Source of the DNA: Ruegeria sp. PrR005 | GTDB lineage: Bacteria > Pseudomonadota > Alphaproteobacteria > Rhodobacterales > Rhodobacteraceae | DNA: 64,000 nucleotides | Assembly: GCF_010500245.1 (NCBI RefSeq) | Contig: NZ_JAAGOX010000007.1 | Location: forward strand, 1-64,000 | Reading direction: 5' to 3' | Part shown: one piece after another, positions 18,053 to 26,636 of the stretch | How positions within the stretch are numbered: position 1 is the first letter of the stretch | How the letters are laid out: every line of letters starts with the position of its first letter | Translations under genes and position numbers: made by a program | The notes under the pieces: model-generated | What the model saw: only the letters and a program-made list of their open reading frames with translations | Databases searched by the model: none | What the model was told of the DNA's origin: nothing

Positions 18053-19030
18053 TCACCCCTGGCGCAACATGTGCGCGGGCTGGTCCAGGAACCATTGGTA
18101 GGTTTCGGCGATCCCCTGCTCCAGGCCTATACTGGCGCGCCAGCCCAGCCGCGCCAGGCGGCTCACATCCATCAGCTTGCGCGGGGTGCCGTCGGGCTTT
18201 TCCGGATCGGTGGTGATGCGGCCGGTATAGCCGGTGATCCGCGCCACCAGCCGGGCCAGGTCGAGGATCGAGATGTCCTCGCCCGAGCCCACGTTGATAT
18301 GGCTCAGCATCGGCTGGGTCTCGCGGGCATAGGTCCGGGCGTCGAGATCCAGTACGAAGAGGCTTGCCTCGGCCATGTCGTCCACATGCAGGAACTCGCG
18401 CCGCGGCGTGCCGGTGCCCCAGATCACCACCTCGTCCAGCCCGTCCCGTGCGGCCACGTGGAACCGGCGCATCAGCGCCGGCAGGACATGGGAATTGTCG
18501 GGGTGAAAATTGTCGCCCGGCCCGTAAAGATTCGTCGGCATCACCGAGCGGTAGTCGACCCCGTATTGCCGGTTGTAGCTCTCGCACAGTTTGATGCCCG
18601 CGATCTTGGCCACGGCATAGGGTTCGTTGGTAGGCTCCAGCACCCCGGTCAGCAACGCGTCCTCGCGCATCGGCTGCGGCACCGCACGCGGATAGATACA
18701 GGACGACCCCAGTTGCAACAGCCGCGTCACCCCGGCAGCAAAGGCCTGATGGATCACATTGCATTCGATCATCAGGTTTTCGTAGATGAAATCGGCAGGA
18801 TAGCTGTTGTTGGCGTGAATCCCACCGACCTTGGCGGCAGCCAGGATCACCACGTCCGGCCGCTCGGTCTGCATGAAATTCCGCACGGCAGCCTGATCGG
18901 TCAGGTCCAGGTCGGCATGGGTTCTCGTCAGCAGGGTCAGCGGCTCGCCCGCCTCCTGCCGCGCCGCCAGACGGCGCAGAATCGCGCCCCCGACCATGCC
19001 CCGATGTCCGGCAACGTAGATCTTCTGCAT
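18053..19030 (-). CDS. fcl: GDP-L-fucose synthase
   Basis: 325 residues from ATG 19030, which has AGGAG upstream (CTGAGGAGACCGGG); the frame extends further to 19078 but inside gmd. The NADP-binding start is [20 protein letters not shown] and YAVAKIAG supply the catalytic Ser/Tyr/Lys of the short-chain dehydrogenase fold. [20 protein letters not shown] is characteristic of the Fcl/WcaG epimerase-reductase. It converts GDP-4-keto-6-deoxymannose, made by the gmd product just upstream, into GDP-L-fucose. ManC (42825) supplies the GDP-mannose. Length is normal for the family. Confidence 0.95.
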   Translation of the reverse strand: MQKIYVAGHRGMVGGAILRRLAARQEAGEPLTLLTRTHADLDLTDQAAVRNFMQTERPDVVILAAAKVGGIHANNSYPADFIYENLMIECNVIHQAFAAGVTRLLQLGSSCIYPRAVPQPMREDALLTGVLEPTNEPYAVAKIAGIKLCESYNRQYGVDYRSVMPTNLYGPGDNFHPDNSHVLPALMRRFHVAARDGLDEVVIWGTGTPRREFLHVDDMAEASLFVLDLDARTYARETQPMLSHINVGSGEDISILDLARLVARITGYTGRITTDPEKPDGTPRKLMDVSRLARLGWRASIGLEQGIAETYQWFLDQPAHMLRQG

Positions 19031-19040
19031 CCCGGTCTCC

Positions 19041-20162
19041 TCAGCCGTTCTCGACCGAAACCGGCAGGTCCATGCCATGGCTCTTCAGCAGGGCGTGGCG
19101 GCGGGCGGTCTTAAGATCCTCGGCCACCATCTCGGCGCACATTTCCCGGGCCGTGATCTCGGGCTCCCAGCCCAGTTTTGCCTTGGCTTTCGACGGATCG
19201 CCCAACAATGTCTCCACTTCGGCGGGGCGGAAATAGCGCGGGTCGATGCGCATGATCACGTTACCCGGTTTCAAGGCCGGCGCCTTGTCGCCTTCGATGG
19301 CGGTCACTGTGGCGATCTCGTCCACGCCCGCGCCCGAAAACGCCAGCGTGATCCCGAGCTCGACCGCCGACCAGATGATGAACTCGCGCACCGAATACTG
19401 CACGCCGGTTGCGATCACAAAATCCTCGGGCGCATCCTGTTGCAGCATCATCCACTGCATGCGCACGTAATCCTTGGCATGGCCCCAGTCGCGCAGACTG
19501 TCGATATTGCCCATGTACAGACAGTCCTCGAGCCCCTGGGCGATATTGGCCAGGCCGCGGGTGATCTTGCGGGTGACGAATGTCTCACCCCGGCGCGGGC
19601 TCTCGTGGTTGAACAGGATGCCGTTGCAGGCATAGATGCCATAGGCCTCGCGATAGTTCACCGTGATCCAATAGGCATACATCTTGGCCACCGCATAGGG
19701 CGAGCGCGGATGGAACGGGGTGGTTTCCTTCTGCGGGGTCTCTGCGACCTGCCCGTAAAGCTCCGAGGTCGACGCCTGGTAGAAGCGGGTTTTTCCCTCG
19801 AGACCAAGAAAGCGGATCGCCTCCAGAAGGCGCAGGGTCCCGATCGCATCCACGTCGGCGGTGTATTCCGGCGCCTCGAAACTGACCGCCACATGGGACT
19901 GGGCACCAAGGTTATAGACCTCGTCGGGCTGCACTTCCTGGATGATCCGGGTCAGGTTCGAAGAGTCCGTCAGGTCCCCGTAATGCAGCCGGAACCGCGC
20001 ATGATCGGTATGCGGGTCCTGATAGATGTGATCGACCCGTTGGGTATTGAACAACGAGGCCCGGCGCTTGATGCCATGCACCTCATACCCCTTTTCCAGC
20101 AGGAATTCCGCCAAGTAAGAGCCGTCCTGTCCCGTAACACCTGTGATCAGGGCTTTCTTCAT
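19041..20162 (-). CDS. gmd: GDP-mannose 4,6-dehydratase
   Basis: 373 residues. The GDP-mannose dehydratase signature is complete: [19 protein letters not shown], then [40 protein letters not shown], and [19 protein letters not shown]. It converts GDP-D-mannose to GDP-4-keto-6-deoxy-D-mannose with NADP. Gmd and Fcl are encoded as an operon with ten bases between them. The start ATG 20162 follows GAGAAG. Its promoter should lie in the unusual AT-rich stretch just upstream (20163-20602). Confidence 0.95.
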   Translation of the reverse strand: MKKALITGVTGQDGSYLAEFLLEKGYEVHGIKRRASLFNTQRVDHIYQDPHTDHARFRLHYGDLTDSSNLTRIIQEVQPDEVYNLGAQSHVAVSFEAPEYTADVDAIGTLRLLEAIRFLGLEGKTRFYQASTSELYGQVAETPQKETTPFHPRSPYAVAKMYAYWITVNYREAYGIYACNGILFNHESPRRGETFVTRKITRGLANIAQGLEDCLYMGNIDSLRDWGHAKDYVRMQWMMLQQDAPEDFVIATGVQYSVREFIIWSAVELGITLAFSGAGVDEIATVTAIEGDKAPALKPGNVIMRIDPRYFRPAEVETLLGDPSKAKAKLGWEPEITAREMCAEMVAEDLKTARRHALLKSHGMDLPVSVENG

Positions 20163-20602
20163 CTTGTCTTCTCATTCTCGCGATCCGGGACGAAGCTATT
20201 CCGCACAAACACGAAATGCCATGTCCAAAACACAAGTCCTTCGCTTTCAAAGCCCGGACAGCTTTCGAACCAGTTCAAAAATTACTATATATATCTGGCT
20301 TTTGAGCCATCAAAGACCATTTTCATATCATTTTGAACATTACATGGTGATAATAGTACAATCAAAATTATGCCCGATAACTTTCACTTATCATGTTTTT
20401 TTAGGATATAGCAAATTTTAGCGCGGAAGGACCGCGGGTCAGAGACCGGTCCACCGGGGACCCGGTCAAAATAGTTTCGGTTTTCACGGATAATCTTCCA
20501 CAGATCCGGGCAGGCCCGACCTGTGCCTTCGCCACATTGGCAGGACGCGACCGTTGATGGAACGGAGATTGCGCGGCCCTGGCGGCACGCTCCTGTTGCT
20601 AC
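20163..20602. other. AT-rich intergenic region upstream of gmd
   Basis: 440 bases without a supportable gene. From about 20270 to 20420 the composition shifts sharply to A+T (runs such as ATTACTATATATATC and TTATCATGTTTTTTTAGG), in contrast with the GC-rich surroundings. It should contain the gmd promoter on the minus strand. GACCGG at 20444-20449 and CCGGTC at 20462-20467 form a short inverted repeat. The low GC could reflect a nucleoid-protein-controlled promoter or a remnant of acquired DNA; neither can be decided by eye. Confidence 0.6.
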
Positions 20603-21049
20603 CTAATCCGGTCGGGAAGCGACACACCGCTTTGGGAAACCTGTTCCGGGCTGTTCAAGCCCTACCCGCTTGTAAAAGGCCAGCGTCGAGCAGGTCTTGG
20701 GCCCTGTGCTCAGCATCACCCTGTAGCTGCCATGCTGCCAGGCGCGCTCTGTCGCCGCGTACAGGACCAGCGTTCCGAACCGCTTGCCGCGATGCGACGG
20801 AAACGTGACAACGTTTTCGATCAGGGCATAAGGCGTTCCACCTCTCGTCAGGTTCGGGATGACAATCAGGGTGCAGCTCGTTGCGATCAGACCGCCGGTT
20901 TCACCGACCAGCGTCGCACTCCCCACCTACTTCCCGATATCGGCGATGAGGCCCCTGGCCTGATCAGCCGGGCATCTTTCACCGTCCGGCGTCAGGTGCT
21001 GATACAGGTCCAGCAGCGCTTCGGCATCGCTTTCGGATGCAACTCTGAT
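20603..21049 (-). pseudogene. GNAT-family N-acetyltransferase, inactivated
   Basis: Read on the minus strand, codons 21049-20930 give an acetyltransferase N-terminus (RVASESDAEALLDLYQHLTP). An in-frame TAG at 20929-20927 follows, and then the frame continues for 107 codons with GNAT motifs (TLIVIPNLTRGG, IENVVTFPSHRGKRFG, LSTGPKTCSTLAFYKRVGLEQ). The expected start codon reads ATC at 21049. The gene has thus lost its start and gained a stop, while the acetyl-CoA-binding part remains readable from GTG 20926. A short protein from that GTG is possible but would lack the first strands and helix. Confidence 0.75.
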
Positions 21050-21243
21050 GGCGTCCAGATCGGTCTGAGCGATTGATAGGCACTCGACTACGGTTGCGCA
21101 ACGATACAGGCAGGGGCACTTGGTAGAAACCGTCGCGTCTTTTGGGACCGGCCTGCGTTACCGACATCTCGCTTACAGGAACAACCATCCCCCAATACGC
21201 AAATGATTTGCAGCAGCGCGCGCAAGTGTTTAGGCATCCCCCC

Positions 21244-22245
21244 ATGCAAACAGCCCTCGTCACCGGCGCGGCCGGCTTCATCGGATACCACCTGAGCTTG
21301 CACCTGTTGCAGGCAGGATGGCGCGTGATCGGACTGGATTCCCTAAACGCGTACTATGACCCCGAACTGAAACGGCGCAGGTTGGCGATGCTTGAGCGGC
21401 AAGAAGGGTTCCTGCCGGTGACGGGCAAGCTGGAAACCCCCGGCCTGCTGACAGATCTCTTCGCCGCCCATCGCCCGACCCGCGTGTTCCACCTGGCCGC
21501 CCAGGCGGGCGTGCGCCATTCGATCGAGGCGCCGCGCGATTATGTCGAGGCAAACCTCATGGGCACCTACGAGTTGCTCGAGGCGGCCCGCGCCCATCCC
21601 CCCGAACATATGCTGCTGGCCTCGACCAGCTCGGTCTATGGCGCCAATACCGCGATGCCCTATGCCGAGACCGACAAGGCCGACAGCCAGATGTCTTTTT
21701 ACGCCGCCACCAAGAAGGCGAACGAGGCGATGGCGCATTCCTATGCCCATCTCTTTGGCATGCCAGTGACGATGTTCCGCTTCTTCACCGTCTACGGCCC
21801 CTGGGGCCGACCCGACATGGCTTATTTCAAGTTCACCCGCGCCATCCTGAGCGGCGAGACGATCGACGTCTACAACAACGGCCGGATGCGGCGGGACTTC
21901 ACCTATATCGACGATCTGGTCAGCGCCATCCTGGGCCTGGCCGAGGCCGTGCCCGGCACGGCGCCGGTGGGCGATCATGACAGTCTCAGCCCGGTGGCAC
22001 CCTTTCGGGTGGTCAATATCGGCGCCAGCCAGCCTGTCGAACTGATGGCGTTCATCCGCGCCATCGAAACAGCCTGCGACCGCCCGGCCCGGATGCGGAT
22101 GCTGCCAATGCAGCCCGGCGACGTGCCCGCCACCTGGGCCGAAACCCGGCTGTTGCGCGACCTGACCGGCGCCGGGATGGACACGCCGCTGGCCACCGGC
22201 ATGCAGCATTTCGTCGACTGGTATCGCACATATTACCGGATCTGA
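21244..22245 (+). CDS. UDP-glucuronate 4-epimerase-like NAD-dependent epimerase
   Basis: 333 residues from ATG 21244; the longer frame from 21142 adds only unrelated sequence. The NAD-binding ALVTGAAGFIGYHLSLHLL, the substrate-loop DSLNAYYDPELKRRRLAML, HLAAQAGVRHSIEAP, SSVYG, YAATKKANE and RFFTVYGPWGRPDMAYFKF are the hallmark set of bacterial UDP-GlcA 4-epimerases (LspL/WbpP-like branch). The product would be UDP-galacturonate. Its natural partner, UDP-glucose dehydrogenase, is the adjacent but broken gene at 22338; an intact dehydrogenase is encoded at 46203. Confidence 0.88.
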   Translation: MQTALVTGAAGFIGYHLSLHLLQAGWRVIGLDSLNAYYDPELKRRRLAMLERQEGFLPVTGKLETPGLLTDLFAAHRPTRVFHLAAQAGVRHSIEAPRDYVEANLMGTYELLEAARAHPPEHMLLASTSSVYGANTAMPYAETDKADSQMSFYAATKKANEAMAHSYAHLFGMPVTMFRFFTVYGPWGRPDMAYFKFTRAILSGETIDVYNNGRMRRDFTYIDDLVSAILGLAEAVPGTAPVGDHDSLSPVAPFRVVNIGASQPVELMAFIRAIETACDRPARMRMLPMQPGDVPATWAETRLLRDLTGAGMDTPLATGMQHFVDWYRTYYRI

Positions 22246-22337
22246 TCTCGCGCCAAAGAGACGTGCAACGCGCGGCGGATCCACCGATTGTGAACAGGCC
22301 GGAAGAGCAGCCCGGCACGACAAGAGAGGTAGGGGTT

Positions 22338-23641
22338 ATGCGGATCGCCATGATCGGAACCGGCTATGTGGGTCTGGTCTCCGGCATCTGATTTTCCGAT
22401 TTCGGACATGACGTGATTTGCGTCGACAAGGACGCGAAAAAGATCGGCAAGCTGAATACCGGCGAGGTGCCGATCTATGAGCCTGGCCTTGATGCGCTGA
22501 TGGCGCGGAACGTGGCCGCCGGGCGGCTGAGCTTCACCACCGATCTGGCCGCCGCGGTGGACGGGGCCGCGGCGGTGTTTATCGCCGTGGGCACCCCCAC
22601 CCGGCGTGGTGATGGCCAGGCGGATCTGACCTATGTGATGACCGCCGCCTAAGAGATCGCGCAGGCCCTCACCGGCTATGCGGCGGTGGTGACCAAATCC
22701 ACCGTGCCGGTGGGCACCAACCGGCAGGTCAAGCAGACCATCTCAAAGACCAACCCCCAAGCCGGAATCGACGTCGCCTCGAACCCGAAGTTCCTGCGCG
22801 AGGGCACGGCAATCGAGGATTTCATGAAACCCGACCGGGTGGTGGTGGGTGTACAGAACGCCCGCGCCGCCGAGGTCATGGCCGAAATCTACCAGCTACT
22901 CTATCTGCGCGACTTTCCGATTCTGACCACCGACCTGGAAAGCGCCGAGATGATCAAGTACGCCGCCAACGCCTTTCTCGCAACCAAGATCACCTTCATC
23001 AACGAGGTGGCGGGCCTGTGCGAACGGGTCGGCGCCGATGTCAAAGAAGTGGCACGCGGGATGGGCTGGATGGCCGGATCGGCAACAAGTTCCTGCACGG
23101 CGGCCCCGGCTACGGTGGCTCGTGCTTTCCCAAGGATACTGCGGCGCTGGCGCGGATCGGGCAGGATCATGCCTTTCCGATGCGGATCACCGAAACGGTG
23201 ATCCGGGTCAATGACGAGATCAAGCAACGCATGATCGAGAAGATCCGCGACGCGCTGAACGGCAGCTTCAACGGCAAGACCATCGCGGTGCTAGGGGTAA
23301 CCTTCAAACCCAATACCGACGACATGCGCGAGTCTCCGTCGCTCACCATCGTGCCGACCCTGGTCGGGAGCGGCGCCCGGGTGCGGGTGGTCAATCCGCA
23401 AGGCGAGGCCGAGGGCGAGGCGCTTCTGCCAGGGGTCAAATGGATGGACGATCCCTATCAGGCCGCTCGCAAGGCCGATCTGGTGGTGCTGCTGACCGAA
23501 TGGAACGAGTTCCGCGCCCTCGACCTCAAGCAGATGGCCCGCAAGATGGAAACGCCGCGTATGGTCGACCTGCGCAACATCTACTCGGAAAAAGCCGCTC
23601 GCAAGGCCGGGTTCGAACGGTATATCGGGGTTGGCCGCTAG
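22338..23641 (+). pseudogene. UDP-glucose 6-dehydrogenase, inactivated by two stops and a frameshift
   Basis: The frame starts at ATG 22338 behind GAGAGGTAGGGG with the NAD-binding IAMIGTGYVGLVSG. It is interrupted by TGA at 22389-22391, where the family has cysteine before FSDFGHDV. It is interrupted again by TAA at 22650-22652, and a one-base loss near 23066 moves GMG(L)DGRIGNKFLHGG into the +2 frame. After the shift the catalytic-Cys block GGPGYGGSCFPKDTAAL and the C-terminal domain (LGVTFKPNTDDMRESPS) are otherwise well preserved, so decay is recent. It is the longer Rhizobium-type Ugd, unlike the intact 388-residue enzyme at 46203. Confidence 0.92.
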
Positions 23642-23653
23642 GCCGATTGGTTA

Positions 23654-23676
23654 GCGAAACGTTTCGCACGCGAAAC
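23654..23676. promoter_or_regulatory. Palindromic element downstream of parB, candidate parS
   Basis: GCGAAAC and GTTTCGC abut to make a perfect 14-bp palindrome (23654-23667). After AC a third half-site GCGAAAC follows (23670-23676), which pairs again with the middle one. It lies 57 bases beyond the parB stop, between converging genes. Partition complexes bind short palindromes near the par genes, which makes this a candidate centromere. It may instead be a structured transcript end. Confidence 0.45.
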
Positions 23677-23732
23677 ATCTAAGCGTGAAGCGTGGCTCCC
23701 CCGGGATATTTGAAGCAAAAGGAAAGACCCTA

Positions 23733-24809
23733 TCAAAGGGATTTGAGCCAATCTTCCAGCATCTCGGCCAACCGCTCGGAGACCCCATCGCCCACCAGTT
23801 CGATGCGACCCTGATCCGGAGTAAAGCGCATTTCGATGCCCTGCGTCACCTGGGTGACGATCCGCTCGCCGGCGGCCGGGTTCTGCGCGGTCGAGCGTAA
23901 CCGGGGGCGGGCCGGCGGTTCGGGATCGGCTAGCGGTGGCGGTGGTGCCTGGCGCTCGGTCAGGGCTTGGGCCAGGATGCGCATTTCGGCCGGGGCGCTG
24001 TCGCGGGGGCTATCTTGCAATCGGGTCTTGAGCTGATCGGTAAAGCCTGGGTCGCGCACCATTTCCCGCGCCAGCGCCAGGCCCAGCTTCTCGGAAATTG
24101 CCGAAGGGAAGTAGAGCACCGCGTCGAATGCCTCGACCAGCAGGATGAAGGTCCCGATTTTGGAGCGGCGCGAGCGGGTGGTATTGCCAAACAGCCCCTG
24201 CAAGGCGGCGCGCTGATTGGGATAGACACCCTCCTTCATCGCGCGCACCGCGATCCGGGCGCGCTCGTAATGGCTGAGGTTCACCCGGATCTCGTTTTCC
24301 TCGACCATCGCGACATAGGCGTCCTGCGCGGTCTCGGGGGCGATCACCATGGCACGCACGGTAGCGAATTTAGGGTCTAAAGTCTCTTTGTAGAGCCTGC
24401 GCAGCGCGGTCAGTCGCCGCCAGCCCGAGATCAGGCCATGGGTGCGCCCGCCGGCGGGATCGGGCAGGGGGACCACCTCGACCGGCATCTGCTGGCCGCG
24501 TGCGCGCAAACTGTCGAGCAGCGCGGTCATTTCCTCTTCGTTCTGCTCCAGCCGGTCACGGACCAGGTGGCGTTCGTCGATCACATCAAGCGGCAACAGC
24601 TCGATCATCCGGCCCTGGGACCGCGCCGCGGCCATGGCCTGGCTCATCTCGTCCAGCGCCGCCCGGGCCGAGGCATCGCCCGCCACCTGGGCAATCGGCG
24701 CCTGCCCCGCGCCCAGTGGCATCGACTTGGTCTCGGGCGCCCGCTGTCCGGGCACGGGCCCATCCATGAAAACCGGTTGTGCCGGGCTCAGTCGCTTGCG
24801 TTTTGCCAT
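23733..24809 (-). CDS. parB: ParB/RepB-type plasmid partition protein
   Basis: 358 residues from ATG 24809, behind a strong CCGGAGG. The N-terminal part is basic and Pro-rich. The ParB/Spo0J core follows: EMTALLDSLRARGQQMPVEV, LISGWRRLTALRRLY (equivalent of the GERR nucleotide/DNA clamp motif), AYVAMVEENEIRVNLSHYER, and a helix-turn-helix region around GLFGNTTRSRRSKIGTFILL. The C-terminus (VSERLAEMLEDWLKS) would dimerise. It loads on a centromere and works with ParA, encoded 32 bases upstream, to segregate the replicon. The order parA-parB matches alphaproteobacterial plasmids. Confidence 0.92.
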   Translation of the reverse strand: MAKRKRLSPAQPVFMDGPVPGQRAPETKSMPLGAGQAPIAQVAGDASARAALDEMSQAMAAARSQGRMIELLPLDVIDERHLVRDRLEQNEEEMTALLDSLRARGQQMPVEVVPLPDPAGGRTHGLISGWRRLTALRRLYKETLDPKFATVRAMVIAPETAQDAYVAMVEENEIRVNLSHYERARIAVRAMKEGVYPNQRAALQGLFGNTTRSRRSKIGTFILLVEAFDAVLYFPSAISEKLGLALAREMVRDPGFTDQLKTRLQDSPRDSAPAEMRILAQALTERQAPPPPLADPEPPARPRLRSTAQNPAAGERIVTQVTQGIEMRFTPDQGRIELVGDGVSERLAEMLEDWLKSL

Positions 24810-24841
24810 CTCTACCTCCGGATTGCCCTTGTTAGGCCCTG

Positions 24842-26230
24842 TTATTCCGCTGCCGCCTGCGCGGCCAGTTCGTCGCGCCGCCAGACCCCCAGCAACAGCC
24901 GCTTGAATGCCGCGTAAGTGGCATCAAAGGTCTCGCGCCCGCGAGCATAGGTTTCGCGGTTGAAATCGCGGTAATCGGCCTCGTAGATGCCATGCACCCG
25001 TTCGCCTGCCTGACCGATCAGGGCGGTGAAATCCTGCCGGTGCGGCGACAGCGTCTTACCCAGATAAGCCTGCATCAGAGCCGAAAGCTCGCCCTGCTGC
25101 GCGCCGTCGAACCGGGTGACCACCGCGCGTACCGCATCCCATTCGAACGCCATCTCGGGGCGTCCCAGCGCGCGGGCGGCCATGTTCTCTCCATCCTCGA
25201 TACTGGCGAAAGTCGAATGCAGCATGTCAAAGAAGCGTCCGGTGGAATCGAACTCCAGGAACGAGGCGCCCAGCGGCACCAGCAGGATATCCGCCGCCGC
25301 CAGCCCGTTGATGGTGAGGTACCCCAGCGCGGGCGGCGTGTCGATGAAGACCAGGTCATAGTCGTCCAGCACACCGTCAGCCTCAAGCCGGTCGGTCAGC
25401 GCGTCCCACAGCTTCCATCCGCGCGCGGCCATGCGCCAGACCGGGATCTGGAACTCGGCCCAGTAAAGGTTCAGCTGTGCGCCGATCAGGTCGATATTGG
25501 GCCAGTGGGTGGACTGGATCACATCCCGCGCGGTCATCTTCATGGCAGCGCTCAGCGCCTCGTCCAGCGGCTGGGGCGCGTCGCCCCGGTCCAGCCGGCG
25601 CTGGTTCTCGATCCGCAGATACTCGCCGTAGTGACGCGCCAGCAGCGGAAAGGCGGTTTGCCATTCATCCTCGACCCGGCCGCCAAAGATCGAGGTCATC
25701 GAGCCCTGGCTGTCGAGGTCGATCACCAGCACCCGATAACCATCCAGCGCCGCCGACATGGCCAGATGCGCCGCCGTGCTGGTCTTGCCGACGCCGCCCT
25801 TGAAGTTGGCCACCGCCACCAGTTTCGCGGGCTGGCCGGCGGGGCGGTAGGGCAGATAGTTCTTGGCCTTCGATCCCTGCGCCCCGAAATGCGCGCGCAG
25901 GCGCAGCACCTCGTCCAGTGTGAACCACTTGGCGCCGCCCTCGGTTTCCGAGCGGCCCTGCGGCAGGTCCGGATTCTGCTTCAGCACGCGGCGGAAATGG
26001 GCCTGGGCCACCGGGATCAGATAGCGGGTGATCTCCCAGGTGGAAAACAGGCGCAGCGTCTTGCGCCCTTCTTCGTTCATGCCCCGGCTGGCCAGATCGG
26101 CGCGGCCGCGGGTGCAGGCCTCGGCAATGGCGGCAAAGCCATGGGTACCTGTGGGTAAATCCAGCTCGGCCAGTGCTGCGTCCGGGTCGATGTTGAAATA
26201 GGGGGGCAGGGGTGTGTTGTCCTTGGACAT
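24842..26230 (-). CDS. parA: ParA/RepA-type partition ATPase
   Basis: 462 residues from ATG 26230; the frame runs on to 26284 but the extra residues are not family-like. An N-terminal ~125-residue extension with a helix-turn-helix-like region (KWFTLDEVLRLRAHFG) precedes the deviant Walker A VANFKGGVGKTSTAAHLA. It is followed by LVIDLDSQGSMTSIFG and VFIDTPPALGYLTINGL. The extended N-terminus is typical of plasmid ParA proteins that also repress their own promoter. It would move ParB-bound plasmid copies on the nucleoid. It diverges from repA across the origin. Confidence 0.93.
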   Translation of the reverse strand: MSKDNTPLPPYFNIDPDAALAELDLPTGTHGFAAIAEACTRGRADLASRGMNEEGRKTLRLFSTWEITRYLIPVAQAHFRRVLKQNPDLPQGRSETEGGAKWFTLDEVLRLRAHFGAQGSKAKNYLPYRPAGQPAKLVAVANFKGGVGKTSTAAHLAMSAALDGYRVLVIDLDSQGSMTSIFGGRVEDEWQTAFPLLARHYGEYLRIENQRRLDRGDAPQPLDEALSAAMKMTARDVIQSTHWPNIDLIGAQLNLYWAEFQIPVWRMAARGWKLWDALTDRLEADGVLDDYDLVFIDTPPALGYLTINGLAAADILLVPLGASFLEFDSTGRFFDMLHSTFASIEDGENMAARALGRPEMAFEWDAVRAVVTRFDGAQQGELSALMQAYLGKTLSPHRQDFTALIGQAGERVHGIYEADYRDFNRETYARGRETFDATYAAFKRLLLGVWRRDELAAQAAAE

Positions 26231-26431
26231 GGGAAATCTGCTCAATGTGCTGTGTTTTCTCCATGATACCGAAAAAGGCGGCACATGGAAGAAAAAGGCG
26301 CATGTCGCGCAGATTTTCTAAGCAAATTAAGGGGGTGGTGCGGCTGTTTTACCGCACTTTCGCTGGGCTGGCGATTTTTTTGTCTTGTTAGATTTGTGTT
26401 ATTTATATGTTACGGAACCTCGGTCCAGGGA

Positions 26432-26457
26432 TTTTCCCTTTTGAAACAAAGGGAAAA
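26432..26457. repeat. Perfect 10-bp inverted repeat in the origin region
   Basis: TTTTCCCTTT at 26432-26441 and AAAGGGAAAA at 26448-26457 pair perfectly around TGAAAC. It lies in the A+T-rich part of the origin just ahead of the iterons. No T-run follows on either strand, so an operator for the initiator or ParA, or a structural element of the origin, is more likely than a terminator. Confidence 0.8.
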
Positions 26458-26479
26458 CATAAAATCTCTGGGTAGAGGC

Positions 26480-26539
26480 GACTCTGAACCCCCGAAAGAG
26501 TGACTCTGAACCCCCGATCAGGTGACTCCGAACCCCCGT
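26480..26539. repeat. Three replication iterons with 22-bp spacing
   Basis: GACTCTGAACCCCCGA occurs at 26480-26495 and 26502-26517. GACTCCGAACCCCCGT (two changes) is at 26524-26539. Starts are exactly 22 bases apart, about two helical turns, so an initiator would bind all three on one face. They lie ~100 bases upstream of repA. Iterons in this position are the normal binding sites of plasmid Rep proteins and set copy number. Confidence 0.88.
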
Positions 26540-26549
26540 TGTGCGGGCT

Positions 26550-26558
26550 TGTGGATAA
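26550..26558 (-). promoter_or_regulatory. DnaA box
   Basis: TGTGGATAA, which is TTATCCACA on the minus strand, a perfect match to the DnaA box consensus. It sits 11 bases after the last iteron, as in many iteron plasmid origins where host DnaA assists opening. Confidence 0.8.
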
Positions 26559-26636
26559 CTCTAGGGTGGTGTCACTAAAACCACGAAAGAAAACGAGTCG
26601 GATACCGACCGCAGAACAGGCACCGAAGGCAGGGCC

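Larger units (their letters stand above)
26231..26636. other. Replication origin region between parA and repA
   Basis: 406 bases without a gene, between divergent parA and repA. In order it holds: a direct repeat AAAAAGGCG at 26272-26280 and 26292-26300; an inverted repeat GTGCGG/CCGCAC at 26338-26343 and 26352-26357; an A+T-rich stretch around 26385-26465; a perfect 10-bp hairpin (26432-26457); three iterons (26480-26539); and a DnaA box (26550-26558). This is the composition expected of an iteron-type plasmid oriV, with operators for parA and repA in the same space. Confidence 0.85.

Noticed and set aside
19077-20336. Plus-strand frame of 419 codons opposite gmd
   Set aside because: Antisense of gmd, continuing into AT-rich intergenic DNA; composition is not protein-like.
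20979-21303. Small minus-strand frames upstream of the GNAT pseudogene
   Set aside because: They lie in other frames than the acetyltransferase remnant and show no protein features.
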